The notes beneath the pieces are model-generated. The model worked only from the letters and a program-made list of their open reading frames with translations, had not been told where the DNA came from and ran no database searches. A stretch of 64,000 bases of DNA from Aquanectria penicillioides. Lineage: Eukaryota > Ascomycota > Sordariomycetes > Hypocreales > Nectriaceae. Below, piece after piece: positions 11,601-22,565 of this stretch. The position numbers and the translations under genes were made by a program. The DNA is taken from contig PYIU01000005.1 of the NCBI GenBank assembly GCA_003415625.1, forward strand, positions 1,865,001 through 1,929,000. Direction: 5' to 3'. How positions within the stretch are numbered: position 1 is the first letter of the stretch; each line of letters begins with the position of its first letter.

Positions 11601-12954
11601 AGATGGTGAAGATGGCACATGTATGCCTCCTTCAACCTCGAAAGGTCACCCTGACCATGGCGCCGAGGTGGTTCACCGAAGTTTAGACTCCTGGTTCTGC
11701 TCCATCCAACAGCCCCAGGAAAATCCAAATCCACATCAACAGCCCCTCCGCCATGGTCATATCCACATCTCCAACCGGGTTCCATCTTACATGCAAGGTC
11801 ACGAGGGATAAGATTCAAAGGCTGAGTACGCTTGAAAGAAAGATTTTTTTTTTTTTTAAATTCCCCCCTCATGATGAGTCCGACTTACTTTCTACATGGG
11901 AAACTATGTGTGAAGCTTCATTACATTTTCTCTAGGTTAGCTGAGCCTCTTGTTCGTACCAGAAAACGCGGCGACGAATACGCTGGACCAGATGGTCATG
12001 GCTGTGGGGACGAGGTAGTTATGGTATGGTCCCAGGATGCACCTCTGGTTTCGCCTCTTTGCCTCAGAGTGTCAATTTTGCCCCTCAAGCTGCCACTCTG
12101 TCACTGTAGAGTAGCGGTGCGTCGACCATGCAGACTGTGAATTTAACAACCGCCCATTTGTTGTGAGGTGTTGGCACTCGTTGATGAAGAAGACATAATA
12201 ATGCGCCAACCCCGCATGTGTATGCTTCCTGCCCATCACGACTTGCTGCTCCTTCCTCCTCCCAACTAATCCGCACTCCGTACTGTGTAAATGAAAACCC
12301 ACTTTGATTGGATGCCTTAAATGTTGGGCATCTAGCTCGCCCCCCCTGGGCAATGCAAGGAAGGAAAACCGCCCGCTCGGGTGGCGGTGGCGGTGGTGGC
12401 TGCTGGGGCTGTGCAATTCAACCTACCAGAGCAGCTGCCAATCAGCCTGCAAGTGTACCTTGTGTGGCAGTTCATCAATTCTAGGGGTCACGTCTTGTCG
12501 ATTTTTTAGCGAGTGTGCCATTTGTGACAGGCTATGCGCCTCAAAGGTGCAGTTCACATAGCCCCTGGAATCGATAGACTAGCCCAGCAGCACATTGGAA
12601 GGAATTTGACAATGCCTCGAGTCCAGCCCCTGAGGCAGGTTTCAGGCATATTAAATTCCTTCGAGGATATCCAATGGCTTTAGTATAAAGAAGTTCGATC
12701 ACCGTCGCGGAATAGGAATCATTAGCACGGAACAAGAAGCATCAGCACAAGCCACATCTGCACCGAGCGACTTTATTAGCATTCTTGCATCGATACTTCC
12801 CACAGCGCACTGCCTTTGTTCTTAGAGTTCACGTGTTCTGTGATTCACCCAAACACTCAAGTCACACCCAAACAACCGAGTACGGAGAGTGGCAAGAGTG
12901 TGTGTCAGCTACTACTTAAAGCACATAGGACCTTGCAAAGCAACATCCTCCAAC
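8697..12954. other. 4.3-kb region without a credible gene
   Basis: Lies between the aminotransferase start (8696, -) and the vWA gene start (12955, +). All open frames are short, lack domains and do not chain through splice sites. It contains homopolymers (T and C runs near 10418-10447, a G run near 11571-11582, a T run near 11845) and one exact TACGGAGTA at 9611. It could hold long noncoding RNA, decayed elements or a long divergent promoter; nothing in the bases decides this. Confidence 0.5.
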
Positions 12955-14073
12955 ATGCCTCACGCAATCAATTACGACGCCCGTTCTCGGTCTTCCTCTT
13001 CATCAAGCATGTCATCGTCTTTCATTGGAAACCTCAAGAGCAAGTTCTCCCGCAAGGGTTCAAACTCGTCCAGCGCCACCGATAGACTCTCGAGGGCAGA
13101 TGTCCACGATGCCAGCACCGGCAAGGATAGTTCGTGGAATCCTTTCTTGAGCCCTTCTTCTGCGGCTGCACCCCAGAACAATCGTGCGTCCAAGCCCATA
13201 TTCTCAGACCCCAGTCTTCTAACACATATTCCAACAGCCTTCGATGCCCCTCCCGCCTACAGCCCTACGCCTAACCTCACAGCCCCAAGGAACCCCTCCT
13301 CCGCCGCGCGCCGTGGCGCATCTCCTTCGCCGAGCCTAGCCAGCATCACGTCTGCCGAGGACAAGTACGCCTTTCTTTCCAGCTTCGATACCGTTTTCGT
13401 CATTGATGATTCGGGCTCAATGGCTGGCCGCTCCTGGCGCGAAGTTCGCGATGCTCTTGGCGCCATCACTCCAATCTGCACAGCCCACGACCCTGACGGC
13501 ATTGACGTCTTCTTCCTAAACCACAAGTCTGGCGAACGAGGTACCTCTGCCAAGGGCCCCGGCGGCTACACCAATATCCGCGATGCCGCCCAGGTGCAGC
13601 ACCTCTTTGAGTCCATCTCGCCTTCTGCTGCCACTCCTACTGGAAACCGCCTGCAGAGCATTCTGAAGCCCTACATGGCCAACTTGGCTCGCAACAAAGA
13701 TAGCATGGAGAATGTCAAGCCCATGAACATCATTGTCATCACTGATGGCTGCCCCACCGATGACCCTGAGAGCATCATCGTCCACCACGCCCGAAAGTTA
13801 GACCAGCTTGAGGCCCCTCCTCACCAAGTCGGTATCCAATTCTTCCAGGTCGGTAACGAACCCGGGGCCAGCCGCGCGCTTCGAGAACTTGATGACGATT
13901 TGGACCGGTTTGGCATCCGCGATATGGTAGACACAGTTACCTGGAGCTCTGCCAAGTCTGATCGCAGCAAATCTTTGACCGCCGACGGCATTCTCAAGGT
14001 GGTCCTAGGCGCAGTAGTGCGCCGCCTAGATCGCAAGTCGGTTGACGGTGGAGTCCAACATGGCCGTCGCTAA
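12955..14073 (+). CDS. von Willebrand factor A domain protein, cytosolic type
   Basis: Probable metal-ion-dependent adhesion or scaffold protein without a signal peptide, 372 residues, single exon. I prefer ATG 12955 (MPHAINYDARSRSS) over the upstream in-frame start at 12889, because the 22 extra residues look like translated leader. Residues 1-140 are Ser/Pro-rich and disordered-looking. The vWA domain starts at about residue 143 with FDTVFVIDDSGSMAG, whose Asp151-x-Ser153-x-Ser155 is the canonical MIDAS motif. A further conserved strand, NIIVITDGCPTDDP, supplies the downstream MIDAS Asp. Such proteins are common in Pezizomycotina as U-box, phosphoesterase or plain vWA proteins; no second domain is present here. 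Partners are unknown. The gene stands alone, with 4.3 kb of noncoding sequence before it and about 1 kb after it. Confidence 0.85.
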   Translation: MPHAINYDARSRSSSSSSMSSSFIGNLKSKFSRKGSNSSSATDRLSRADVHDASTGKDSSWNPFLSPSSAAAPQNNRASKPIFSDPSLLTHIPTAFDAPPAYSPTPNLTAPRNPSSAARRGASPSPSLASITSAEDKYAFLSSFDTVFVIDDSGSMAGRSWREVRDALGAITPICTAHDPDGIDVFFLNHKSGERGTSAKGPGGYTNIRDAAQVQHLFESISPSAATPTGNRLQSILKPYMANLARNKDSMENVKPMNIIVITDGCPTDDPESIIVHHARKLDQLEAPPHQVGIQFFQVGNEPGASRALRELDDDLDRFGIRDMVDTVTWSSAKSDRSKSLTADGILKVVLGAVVRRLDRKSVDGGVQHGRR

Positions 14074-15028
14074 TCTTTTCATTTCTTCCTTGTTGTACTT
14101 TTAGCTTCTTTTCTCTGTACTTTTCCTTGTACTTTTACAACCGACAACCTTAAAACATGATCATGAAGTCAGGGGAGAGGAATCAACCTCTCTTTTCTGC
14201 TATCGGCCGGTTTCCTTGGAAGAATTGGTCTTATTGATAGATTCGTTTCTCGGATAGACTTACTTTTAGAAGGGGTAGGCTTTGATACCCACACGCAGTT
14301 CCTCTCGTGAGGCCTAAAAGCATGGCGCTACAATTAGTTTATGAGTTAAATCCTATTGTATAATTACGTTAACAACACCATTGTCTTTTACTGCATTCTA
14401 CATGTGTGACACGCTTCTTTCTTTGCATCCACTTAAAGCATGGACGCAAGGAACATTGATTAAAGAGATTCAAAAGCATGTTGGTTTTTCTAGGCCTGGT
14501 CTTTTTCATTCTGGTAGTCTTGCGAATATCCCCCAAACCAATTGTTATTTCCCTTCGCCCTGTTGATTTTGATTGAAAATTAAAAAGCCGAAAAAGAAAC
14601 CCATCTTAAACCCGGTTCCTGGGTGATTTTTGCTTGGAGGGATAGTTTATCCACATCCCCGAAGCGGAACAAATCGAAAAAAAGAGAGAAAAAAAAAATT
14701 CAATGTCCCATAGATGCGAAATCTGGTGATGTCTCCTTTGTGCCCCCAAATTACAAAGCCAAGCTGATGAGATACATACATGATGGGACGAATCGCTCAA
14801 AAAGGCGAATTGAATAAAATGCGAAAAAAAAAAAAAAAAAAAAAACTCCTCGCCGTCGTGATTCATTGCTTGATTGCCAAGCCCAAGGATATGACTGAAT
14901 GCGATTCCAGGACAATGCGAGACTATGGTGGCTAGCTTCTCGGAGAGGAAGCTGACAACAGCGTTGTAAAATGGTCATGAACAACGCTTGTCTGAGCCCA
15001 AACTCTCCAGGGTATCTCAAAGACTCAA
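14074..15028. other. Convergent 3' region 14.1-15.0 kb
   Basis: AT-rich sequence with an A20-type run near 14824-14845 between the ends of the vWA gene and the coiled-coil gene. No coding signal was recognised. Confidence 0.5.
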
Positions 15029-17391
15029 CTACTGCATGCAAACGACGTCCGCCAGAGCAACCGAGTGAGCAGAAATGTTGGCTCCAGTGTCATTGCGGCA
15101 AGTAATGACAGGAGTGGTGACGAGCGAAACGCGCCAGTGCTTGGCCTGCAGCTCCATGGGATCCATGTTGGGCCAGATGGGGATCATGGACTGGCACGAG
15201 AAGCGGCTGCCGACCTCGGGGAACCGGAAGTCGAAGGTGAGTCGGCTGGTCAGGATGCGCGATGACAGGCCCCAGGCGGTGCCGGCGACGACTTCGAGAT
15301 CACGGCATGCGTTTGCAGGAGGGGCGTTCTGGTTGAGGAGCGGCCGGATCATCTGGATGAGCATGTCGGTGATCTCTTCAATCCGCACTTTGCTGAATTG
15401 TTGGTAGTGGTCGAGCTTCAGGATGGAGTCAACAACCGCGGCTTGGCGATCAAGGATCGGCTGGCGGTAGGAAGAGGGTTGGCCTGGAGGGAAGTTTGTT
15501 AGCAGTTAAGACATAAAATAGTTTCCAAAAAAAAAAAAAAAAAAAAACTTGCCGTGAGTTCGCTCAATATCCTTTTCGATATCCATTATACCATAGGTTG
15601 CATTAGCATCAGCGCCACACCAAGCTCGTGGGACCCAGATTCGGTTGACAATGAAGTCGATGATGACGCGGGTGACGAGGCATGACTTGGAGCTCTCATC
15701 CTTGAGGTGGAACTCGAGATAAGAGATGGCTTCGGCCTCCGACAGGGGATAGTAGGTCGCGAGGAGAACAGGCCAGAGGCGGGTGTGGGACAACTCAGTC
15801 GGCTTAACATAGGTGGGCTCGTTGGCATTGTTCTCGACAAAGGCGCGGATGGACGTGTACAGCTCCATGATTTGCTCGTTCCAAGCAGAGACAGTCGCCT
15901 CCGTGATGTGAATGAGTGGACCCGAGAAGGCGCTGTGACTACCCATAGCAGCCGGGTGGGCGCTGCTAAACTCGGGAGAAATAGGGTCGCGGAAGCGGCT
16001 GTACTTGTTGCGAGTCGTCGAGGGGGTGCTGGGATGATATTCTCGGCGTTGTCCAAAGGCGCTCTCGGGACGGAAACCCTTGTCAAAGGGAGTGATGCTC
16101 TGGTTGTACATGTCGGACATGTTGGAGCGGTAGGCTCCGTTGTGGAAACCTCGACGAGAAGGGACTCTCCCGAACCCAGCAGACGACGAGTTTCCATTCG
16201 TAGCATGGTTTCCAAAACGGGACGACCCAGGAAGAGACGCCGGCCAGTTGGCCGAAGCACGTCGATCAGAAGGCATAGTCGAGGCGGCTCGAGGAGGCCC
16301 AGAGGTGAGCGGACCAAATCGTGGGGGACCAAACGCTCCACCAGTTCGGTTGGACTGAAAGCTGGTGGGGGGACGGGCAGTCTGAAGTGCCATGTCTGTG
16401 AAGACGTGAGACAAGTTTTTGTTGTCCTGGGGCTCGGAGTCGGGCTGGCTCTCAGGCCTAAGGGACATGATGGACTTGTGGACGGCTTCCTTATCCTGAC
16501 AGGATTCGGCAATGGTCTCAATGGCGCGGGCAACCGACTGAGGGCTCGAATGCTTCATGACCCAGAGAGAGCGGCGGTTGTTGACCTGGCCTTCAAGATG
16601 CTGGATAGTGTCTTCGAGTTGCTTGAGGCCCATAGTTAGCTGCCGACCCTTGCCAAGCTGACAAACTTGGGTTTCCCACCTTAATCATTTCCTCTCGGCT
16701 AGGAGACTTGTCATCACCCGGTGTGTTCTCCTTTTCCTTGTACGACCTGAACTCCTGAGTGAGCCTCTGGAGATCCTCCATGACCTTGGCGACCTCGACC
16801 TCGGCGCCCTTGTGTTTCTCCTGCTCATCGTTGAGCTCGGCTTTGAGAGAGTTGATGGTTTGAGCTTGGTCATCTGTCTCGGCCTTGGCGAGATTGGCCT
16901 CAATACTCATCCGTGCAATGGCCTTGTCGGTATCCTCTTGGTCAAGCTGCAGGTTCATCAGGGCATCCACCAGCTGGCTGGTTTCCTGGCTGATGATCTG
17001 GCCGACTTCCTGAAGTTGCGAGATGATCTCATTGGACTCTTTGGAAGAGACGCCAGGCATGCGGCGGAGAGATGTTTGGATTTTAACAAGAATCTCCTGA
17101 GATGCTCGTGCCTTTTGGAAGGCCGGCTGTTGGTGGATAAAGATTAGTATGAACAACCCCTTTGGAGGACGACGAGCAACGATCGAACTCAAATACACAT
17201 ACATGATTGTTGGTCATCTGCTTGATCCTTTCGGAGCGAGCAGGACCCGCTAGAGGGGTTGAGAAGTTGATAGACAACATACTGTCTGGTGAGGTGGTGC
17301 TTTCGCTCTCGTCTGGGCTGAGAGACCAATGCGACCCGGGCTGACGATCTCCAGAACCTGTTGTGGAGGCGTTGTGGTGGCCTTCACTCAT
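15029..17391 (-). CDS. Conserved fungal coiled-coil protein, unknown function
   Basis: Four exons on the minus strand, 17391..17203, 17126..16680, 16639..15553 and 15483..15029, join to 725 residues. Residues 1-63 are Ser/Thr/Pro-rich. Residues about 70-240 are predicted by eye as long coiled coil, Gln/Glu/Leu-rich with heptads such as EIISQLQEVGQIISQETSQL. A disordered Arg/Ser/Gly/Phe stretch follows, then a C-terminal folded part of about 300 residues with ELSHTRLWPVLLATYYPLS and VNRIWVPRAWCGAD. I recognise no named domain. The third intron (15552..15484) can only be in frame with a GC donor (G|GCAAGT) and carries a long T-run before its CAG. The second intron is 40 nt if the acceptor is CAG at 16640, or 55 nt if AAG at 16625 is used (removing five residues); both keep frame, and GCTAAC would serve as branch for the longer form. 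Confidence 0.75.
15484..15552 (-). other. GC-AG intron with poly-T tract
   Basis: Minus-strand sequence CACG|GCAAGT, then about 20 T residues, ending CCCTCCAG. The only nearby GT (15548) gives the wrong phase, while the GC donor joins Gly to QPSSYRQP in frame. GCAAGT is the known consensus of the rare GC-AG class. Confidence 0.8.
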
Positions 17392-18926
17392 TCTAGGCCC
17401 AAAAGAAAGACTCCAGAAGTTTGTTTCCAGAAGGTGAAGAGATTACAAACGGATTGGCAGAAGGGTGGTGAGATGAAAGTGAGAGAGAGGCAAAGATGCA
17501 GTTTTGGGCGGCGGGGGAAAAGCGAGCGTGCGCGCCCTCTCCAGCGTTTCTTTGAGCATAGGTTTCCAGATATCGCCTGCTGTTATACTGCAAATCACAC
17601 TGAAGAAGAGGCAAACAAACGAATGGCGGTGACGGCGGAGCAGGGTTAGGCAGATGTCAAACGGCTGCGAGCCATCTGTTGCGAGCCGGCGAGCCCCCCA
17701 AGCAAGACGTTCGACTCGGAGGGTCAATGAATCATGATCCACACATGACAGCCGAGACGAGACGAGAGCACTGGTTTAAATACGCCCTGCATTTGCATTT
17801 GCGGCTGTATCTCTGCGAAATTGTTTTCAGATTGATAGGCAGGGAATCAACTCGCCCGCCTCATCAGCATGAAGACGCCACAAGATCAGTCCTAGGCTTC
17901 CATGCTCACCTTTGGCTGGCCAAAAGCCACCGGCGAGTCACTCATCGAATAGGTCACACGACCAAATGTCGCCGGCATACAGATAGATAAACGAATATAT
18001 GCAAAAAAAAAGAAAAGAAAAGAAAAGAAAGAAGATGCTATCGAGGTGGGGCCTGTCGTCTCTTTGGCTTTCAATTCTCAAGCAACTTTGCGAGCCAGAC
18101 GAAAAAGGGGGTCCCTCGAGGGAAAGGAAAGTGTAATCATAGCAAAGTAGTTGAATTAGGGACAAGATCTAGCCTAGGCGGCCCTTTTGCTTGGTTTGTG
18201 TATTCAAGGGGGAACAACAACTACCAGATTGCATCAGTTCGAGTTTGCTGGCTATCGTGAAGGGGAGAATACAGCAAAGTATAACGACTACTAACCAGTA
18301 TATTCTGGATTCCATTAGAGCCTTCGAGGTCATTTGCATCCCATCTCACGTCGATCACGATGCATGGTTCTTGGCACTACACTCGCGCGGATTCCATTCA
18401 CCATTGGTGCAAACTCAATCATATCAATATAACCATAATTAAATTACGCTCAACTCAATCTATATTTTTGTACCAAATGACATGACTATCTAGACAAGGG
18501 TGCGGTGCTATGGGCAATTGCCTCTTCTTTCCGCAAAAGGGGAGGGCCATCCTATGGTACAGATATCAGCAAGGGGGGGTTCTTGCACCTAGGGAGTGCT
18601 GGACCTGAAAGCGATCGATTGGAATCCGATGGTACGACCGGAGCGTCCAGAGTGATAGGAGAGAAAACCTGCAACACCAAGGGTTAAGAAGACGGGGTGT
18701 CCGGATGTGTCCTAAACAGATGGTGGGATGAATATGGGATGGAAGGGAGGGCGTGGTCGGTAGCGTGGGTGAGGTCGTGGCGAGAGGCGGTATGCTCTCG
18801 GGAGGAAGCAAGGGCTTCATGTCTGTTGAAAACCAACAATCTTAGTCAGGCGGCTCAGCCAGTTGGGGCGGACACTGCTAACCTGCAACAGTCCTAAATA
18901 GCAGTGTCGACAAGCCAACATTAGCT
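17392..18926. other. Intergenic region 17.4-18.9 kb
   Basis: It holds the promoter of the coiled-coil gene and the 3' flank of the Rsd1-like gene. An (AAAAG)n microsatellite lies at about 18003-18030. No gene is seen. Confidence 0.5.
18003..18030. repeat. (AAAAG)n microsatellite
   Basis: Runs of A followed by four AAAAG-type units. A similar tract is at 34868-34893. Confidence 0.8.
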
Positions 18927-20828
18927 TCAGATTGCCCGAGTACGAGAGAACAAACTGCTGTAGACGGCATCTACAACAGGCGCCGCGTCGATCATTCGTC
19001 CTCCAAAGTATCGGCCGTTGAGGCCCTTGATGGCATTTTCGCCGCCCTGGACTTTGTCAAACTTGAGATAGATGTCTCCCTTTGAGTTCGGATCGACCGA
19101 GATGTGAACGACGTGTCCGTATTTGGACTCAGCCTCCTGCCTAACGTCATCCTCGAGTTCCTTGACCCATTCGTCACCTTCTTCCCTGTTATCCGTGTCA
19201 GCAAGGTTACGCATTCGAGAGAAACAAGAGGGGAAGGGGCAGGATGGAGGAGAACGTACTCTTCGGTGTCAAACATGTTGTGGAGGACAACACATCGACT
19301 CGCCATGTTGACATTAACAGGGAGTGGCTTGGCCTCCGTCTTGGGCTTGAGGACCTGTCGCTCGTCATTGCCATTGGTGTTCTCGTCAGTCCTGGCAAGC
19401 TTTCTCATCAATGCATCGCGACTGTAGTTGTTAAAGTTGACACCGGCAACATCGGTGTCATCAAGGGCACTGGCACCGCCCGTCTTCTCACTATCTCGGC
19501 CTCCGGCCCTGTCGAAGGCGGAAGTTTGAGGGCCGCGGCCTCCAGAACCAGAGAAGGCGGAGCCCTGGAACTGCGGGTTCGGACCGGAAAATCTCTGCAA
19601 CAAGTTGGCAGTGCTCTCAGGGGTGAACTTATCGTTTCCGAGACCGACGCGGATAGGACGACCGGCCAGATCAAAGCCGTTCATCTTCTCCAACGCCTCT
19701 CGTGCCTGGGTTGCATCACGGAATCTGCAATTGAGTTAGCTGCCATTGTCAGTCTATCGAACGGATGTCAACATACTGGACAAAGCCATAACCACGGCTT
19801 CGGTTGTTTTCGTCCTTCTGGAGTTGAACAAACTCGAGCTCGCCGAAGGGCTCAAACACAGCCTGCAGATCCTGCTCGGTAACGTTGAAGTGAATGTTGC
19901 CGACGTAGAGACGGTGGAAGGGGATGGAATTGGGGTGGGACCCGGCGTCGGGGTTGCGGGCTTGTCGGTTCTTCTCGGCTTCTGTCAATTGAACAATGAC
20001 TGGAATACCTAGGAGTTTCTGTCCAGTGAGTTGGAGCGCCTGGGTAACGGATTCTTCGTTCTTGAACTCGACGTAGCCAACTCTGGAAACGGGGTCAGTT
20101 TGGAATTCAGGTTGAGCAAAAGGAGGGGGAGAGAGAGAAAAAAAAAAGAGCAAATGGACATACCCCTTGGATCTCTGGCTGATACGGTCCTTAACGATCT
20201 GGGCCTCGTTGACGGGGCCAACCTTCTCGAAGAACTCCTTCAGCTCTCGAGTTCGCAGACGGGCTGCAAGCTGCTGGACAAATACAGTGCGACGATCCCG
20301 TTCGTCTTCAGTAAGCTGGGGTGTGGCCTCACGCTTGTAGTCTCGACGGTCCTCATCCCGGCCACGAGCATATTCGCGAGACCGGCGGTCAGAGCGATCA
20401 CGTCGGTCACGGTTGTCACGGTCATCGCGAGGGCGGTAATGACGATACGGCGACCGAGATCGTGATCTCGATCGTCGCCCACCTCTGTAATAATCACCAT
20501 CTCTGTTTCGGCGTGACTGACGGCGATCATCATCGCGGCTCCTGCTTCTCCTCCTACTTTTGTGACTGCCGGCCTCGCTCCGAGGAGTTGCTACGTCCGG
20601 GGTGCCTCTGCGGCTTCGTGTTTGGCTGTGGTCTCGACGATCACGACGCCGACGGTCATGATCACGGTCTCGATGTCGGCTGCCATCGCGGGCGCGGTCG
20701 CGGTCTCGGTCCCGGTCGCGTCGGTCGGATCTCTCGTCTCTTGGTTGATCCTCAGCGGGACTCTTGATCTTCTGCTCAGTATCCTTTGCCGTGGCGTCGA
20801 GAAGCGCCTCAACGTCCAAGGTGGCCAT
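18927..20828 (-). CDS. rsd1: Rsd1/RBM39 (CAPER)-like SR-type splicing factor
   Basis: Nuclear RNA-binding protein linked in other eukaryotes to U2AF/SF1 and branch-point recognition. Four exons on the minus strand, 20828..20164, 20082..19777, 19724..19260 and 19185..18927, join to 564 residues. Residues about 20-180 form an RS/RD-rich domain with many SRSRSR and RDRDRD repeats. RRM1 begins at about residue 187 ([23 protein letters not shown]). RRM2 begins with [16 protein letters not shown] and has the RNP1 octamer RGYGFVQF assembled across the second intron. The C-terminal domain is a U2AF-homology-type RRM ([32 protein letters not shown]), the hallmark of the RBM39/Rsd1/U2AF65 group. Order RS-RRM-RRM-UHM and length fit RBM39 rather than U2AF65. 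Located upstream of the fatty-acid hydroxylase on the same strand; no functional link is implied. Confidence 0.9.
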
Positions 20829-21367
20829 GTCGTCTATTCCGTCTTGTAAGTTCCAGGGTCCTCAACAGTTGAATCACCTAATCGGGCCTCCGAGTCAGCC
20901 AAAGACGTGTTGTTTCACTCCCGTCGGTTTGGGCGGCGTTGGGATGTTCCGAGGAAAGGTGTCCGGGTTTTATGGGTGATGCCTGATGAAACAAGGTTTT
21001 AGGCTGAGCCACAATGGCCCTCACGTGATGCGCCACAGGGCTTCCCACCAGTCCCTCAAAGTGGCATGTGAGTTAGGACACGATGAATACGAAGTGGAAA
21101 CGAGTAGTAAGGATTATTATTTAGATCTGTCCAAGAGTAGCTATTCTGCCACGCGGTAAATCTAGAGCATTAAAACTATGATAGTGATTTGGTCATAAAT
21201 GCCCTGCGCCCGGCATAAGCTCATTACCATCCTTAATCGTGACTGCTGTGGCGTCCCCCAACTCCAATCAATGTAAACCAATCTGGTGAAGAAAAAAGTA
21301 TGTACCATAGCCCCAAAGCAGTGCATTTTGGTGCAGAAAGAATTAGTCCATACGAGAGCCGGTCAAC
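20829..21367. other. Intergenic region between rsd1-like and scs7-like genes
   Basis: Promoter side of the rsd1-like gene and 3' flank of the hydroxylase. No coding signal. Confidence 0.5.
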
Positions 21368-22565
21368 TTAGTTCGTCTTCTTGCTGCCATACTGAAGCTC
21401 GGTACCAAAGAGGTTGTCCCAGAACTTGCTGGTGACACCGAACCCAAGCTCGTAGTCGAGGAAGTGGTGGGCAAGGTGGTACTTCTTGAGTTCCTTGTAC
21501 CAGAGGGGAAGGTTCTGGTGGTGAAGGAAGTAGTGGGTCAGATCGTAGCAGACATAGCCGAAGATACCGCCGCAGTAGACGGCGGTAGCGGCGTGCCAGC
21601 TGTAGGCAAAGATTGCATGAGCAAGATACCAGAACGGGGTAGCAAGCACCACGAAGAGAGTCGGGGGCATGACAAGTCGGTACTTGTCCATGGGCAAATA
21701 GTGGTGGATGCCGTGAAGCAAGAAATGCATGGTGATGCCGACCCGGTTGTCAGGGAGGTAGCTGCAACTAAGGTGAGTAACTATTTCATACGATAAGATG
21801 AGGAGGCGGAGGTGCGTACTAGTCAAGATGGAACAAGAAGCGGTGCAGGCAGTACTCGGCAAAGGTCCAGAAGAGAATGCCAAAGCCCCAATATCCAGCG
21901 GTGTACATTTGGCTGCTGAAGCCTTGGGAGGCCAGGTACGTGCCATACGAGACCCAAGGCAGCCAAACGGTAGGGATCACCCACCAAGGAGTCTTGGAGA
22001 GGGGCTCGAGGAAGTTGCCAAAGAGCGGCGCTGACTGGCCGCCCTTGTAGTGTCGGGGCCGGTGGACCTGATCGAGGTAGAAATCCTTGCTGAAACCGCC
22101 AAACCAGATCTGGGGGAACAGAGGGCGGCTCAGATCGAGGAACTTGTGCTTCTTGTAGTCTGTATCATAGTCGGTCTCCTTGTTGAGGTCGTCTTCGCAG
22201 GACATGCCTGTTCGTGGATGGACGAAGGGCTCGCCGTCATTGGCAGCGCCGTTGGCGGTTCCGTTGGTACTGCCGTTGGCGTGACCGTTGCCGTTGGCGG
22301 CTTTTTCGGAAGTAATGAAGCCGACGAGAGAGTCATCGAGAACATCATATGCAGCCTCAGAATGGGTGTGGGAAGCGGGATCTTTCAAGATCTCCTCGAT
22401 GTCGCGGCCAGCGTAGTCAAAGACGAGGTCGGCGCCACCGGGGTGGTCCTCGGCAAAGTCGGTGACATCGTAGACCTTGTTGCCGATAGTCACGTAGCAG
22501 GACTTCTTGGAGTTGTGCAACTCGATCTGAGCGCGGGTGAAGGTTGGGAGCGTCCTGGCGGGCAT
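21368..22565 (-). CDS. scs7: Cytochrome b5-fused sphingolipid fatty acid 2-hydroxylase (Scs7/FA2H)
   Basis: Hydroxylates carbon 2 of the very-long-chain fatty acid of ceramide in the ER membrane, taking electrons through its own b5 domain. Exons 22565..21820 and 21761..21368 give 379 residues. The N-terminal cytochrome b5 domain (about 8-90) has the heme-binding DFAEDHPGGADLV segment and a second heme His in the DPASHTHSEAAYD segment. An Asn/Gly/Ala-rich linker (NGNGHANGSTNGTANGAAN) follows. The hydroxylase domain has hydrophobic membrane segments and the histidine boxes HRFLFH, HFLLHGIHH, HYFLHH and HLAHHF expected for a di-iron site. Length matches yeast Scs7 (384 residues). The intron sits between FHLD and YYLPDNR. 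It diverges from HET-C across 2.3 kb. Confidence 0.95.

Noticed and set aside
15707..16639. 310-codon plus-strand frame and 15586-16533 minus frame
   Set aside because: Both overlap the coiled-coil gene, whose exons join in phase and have protein-like composition.
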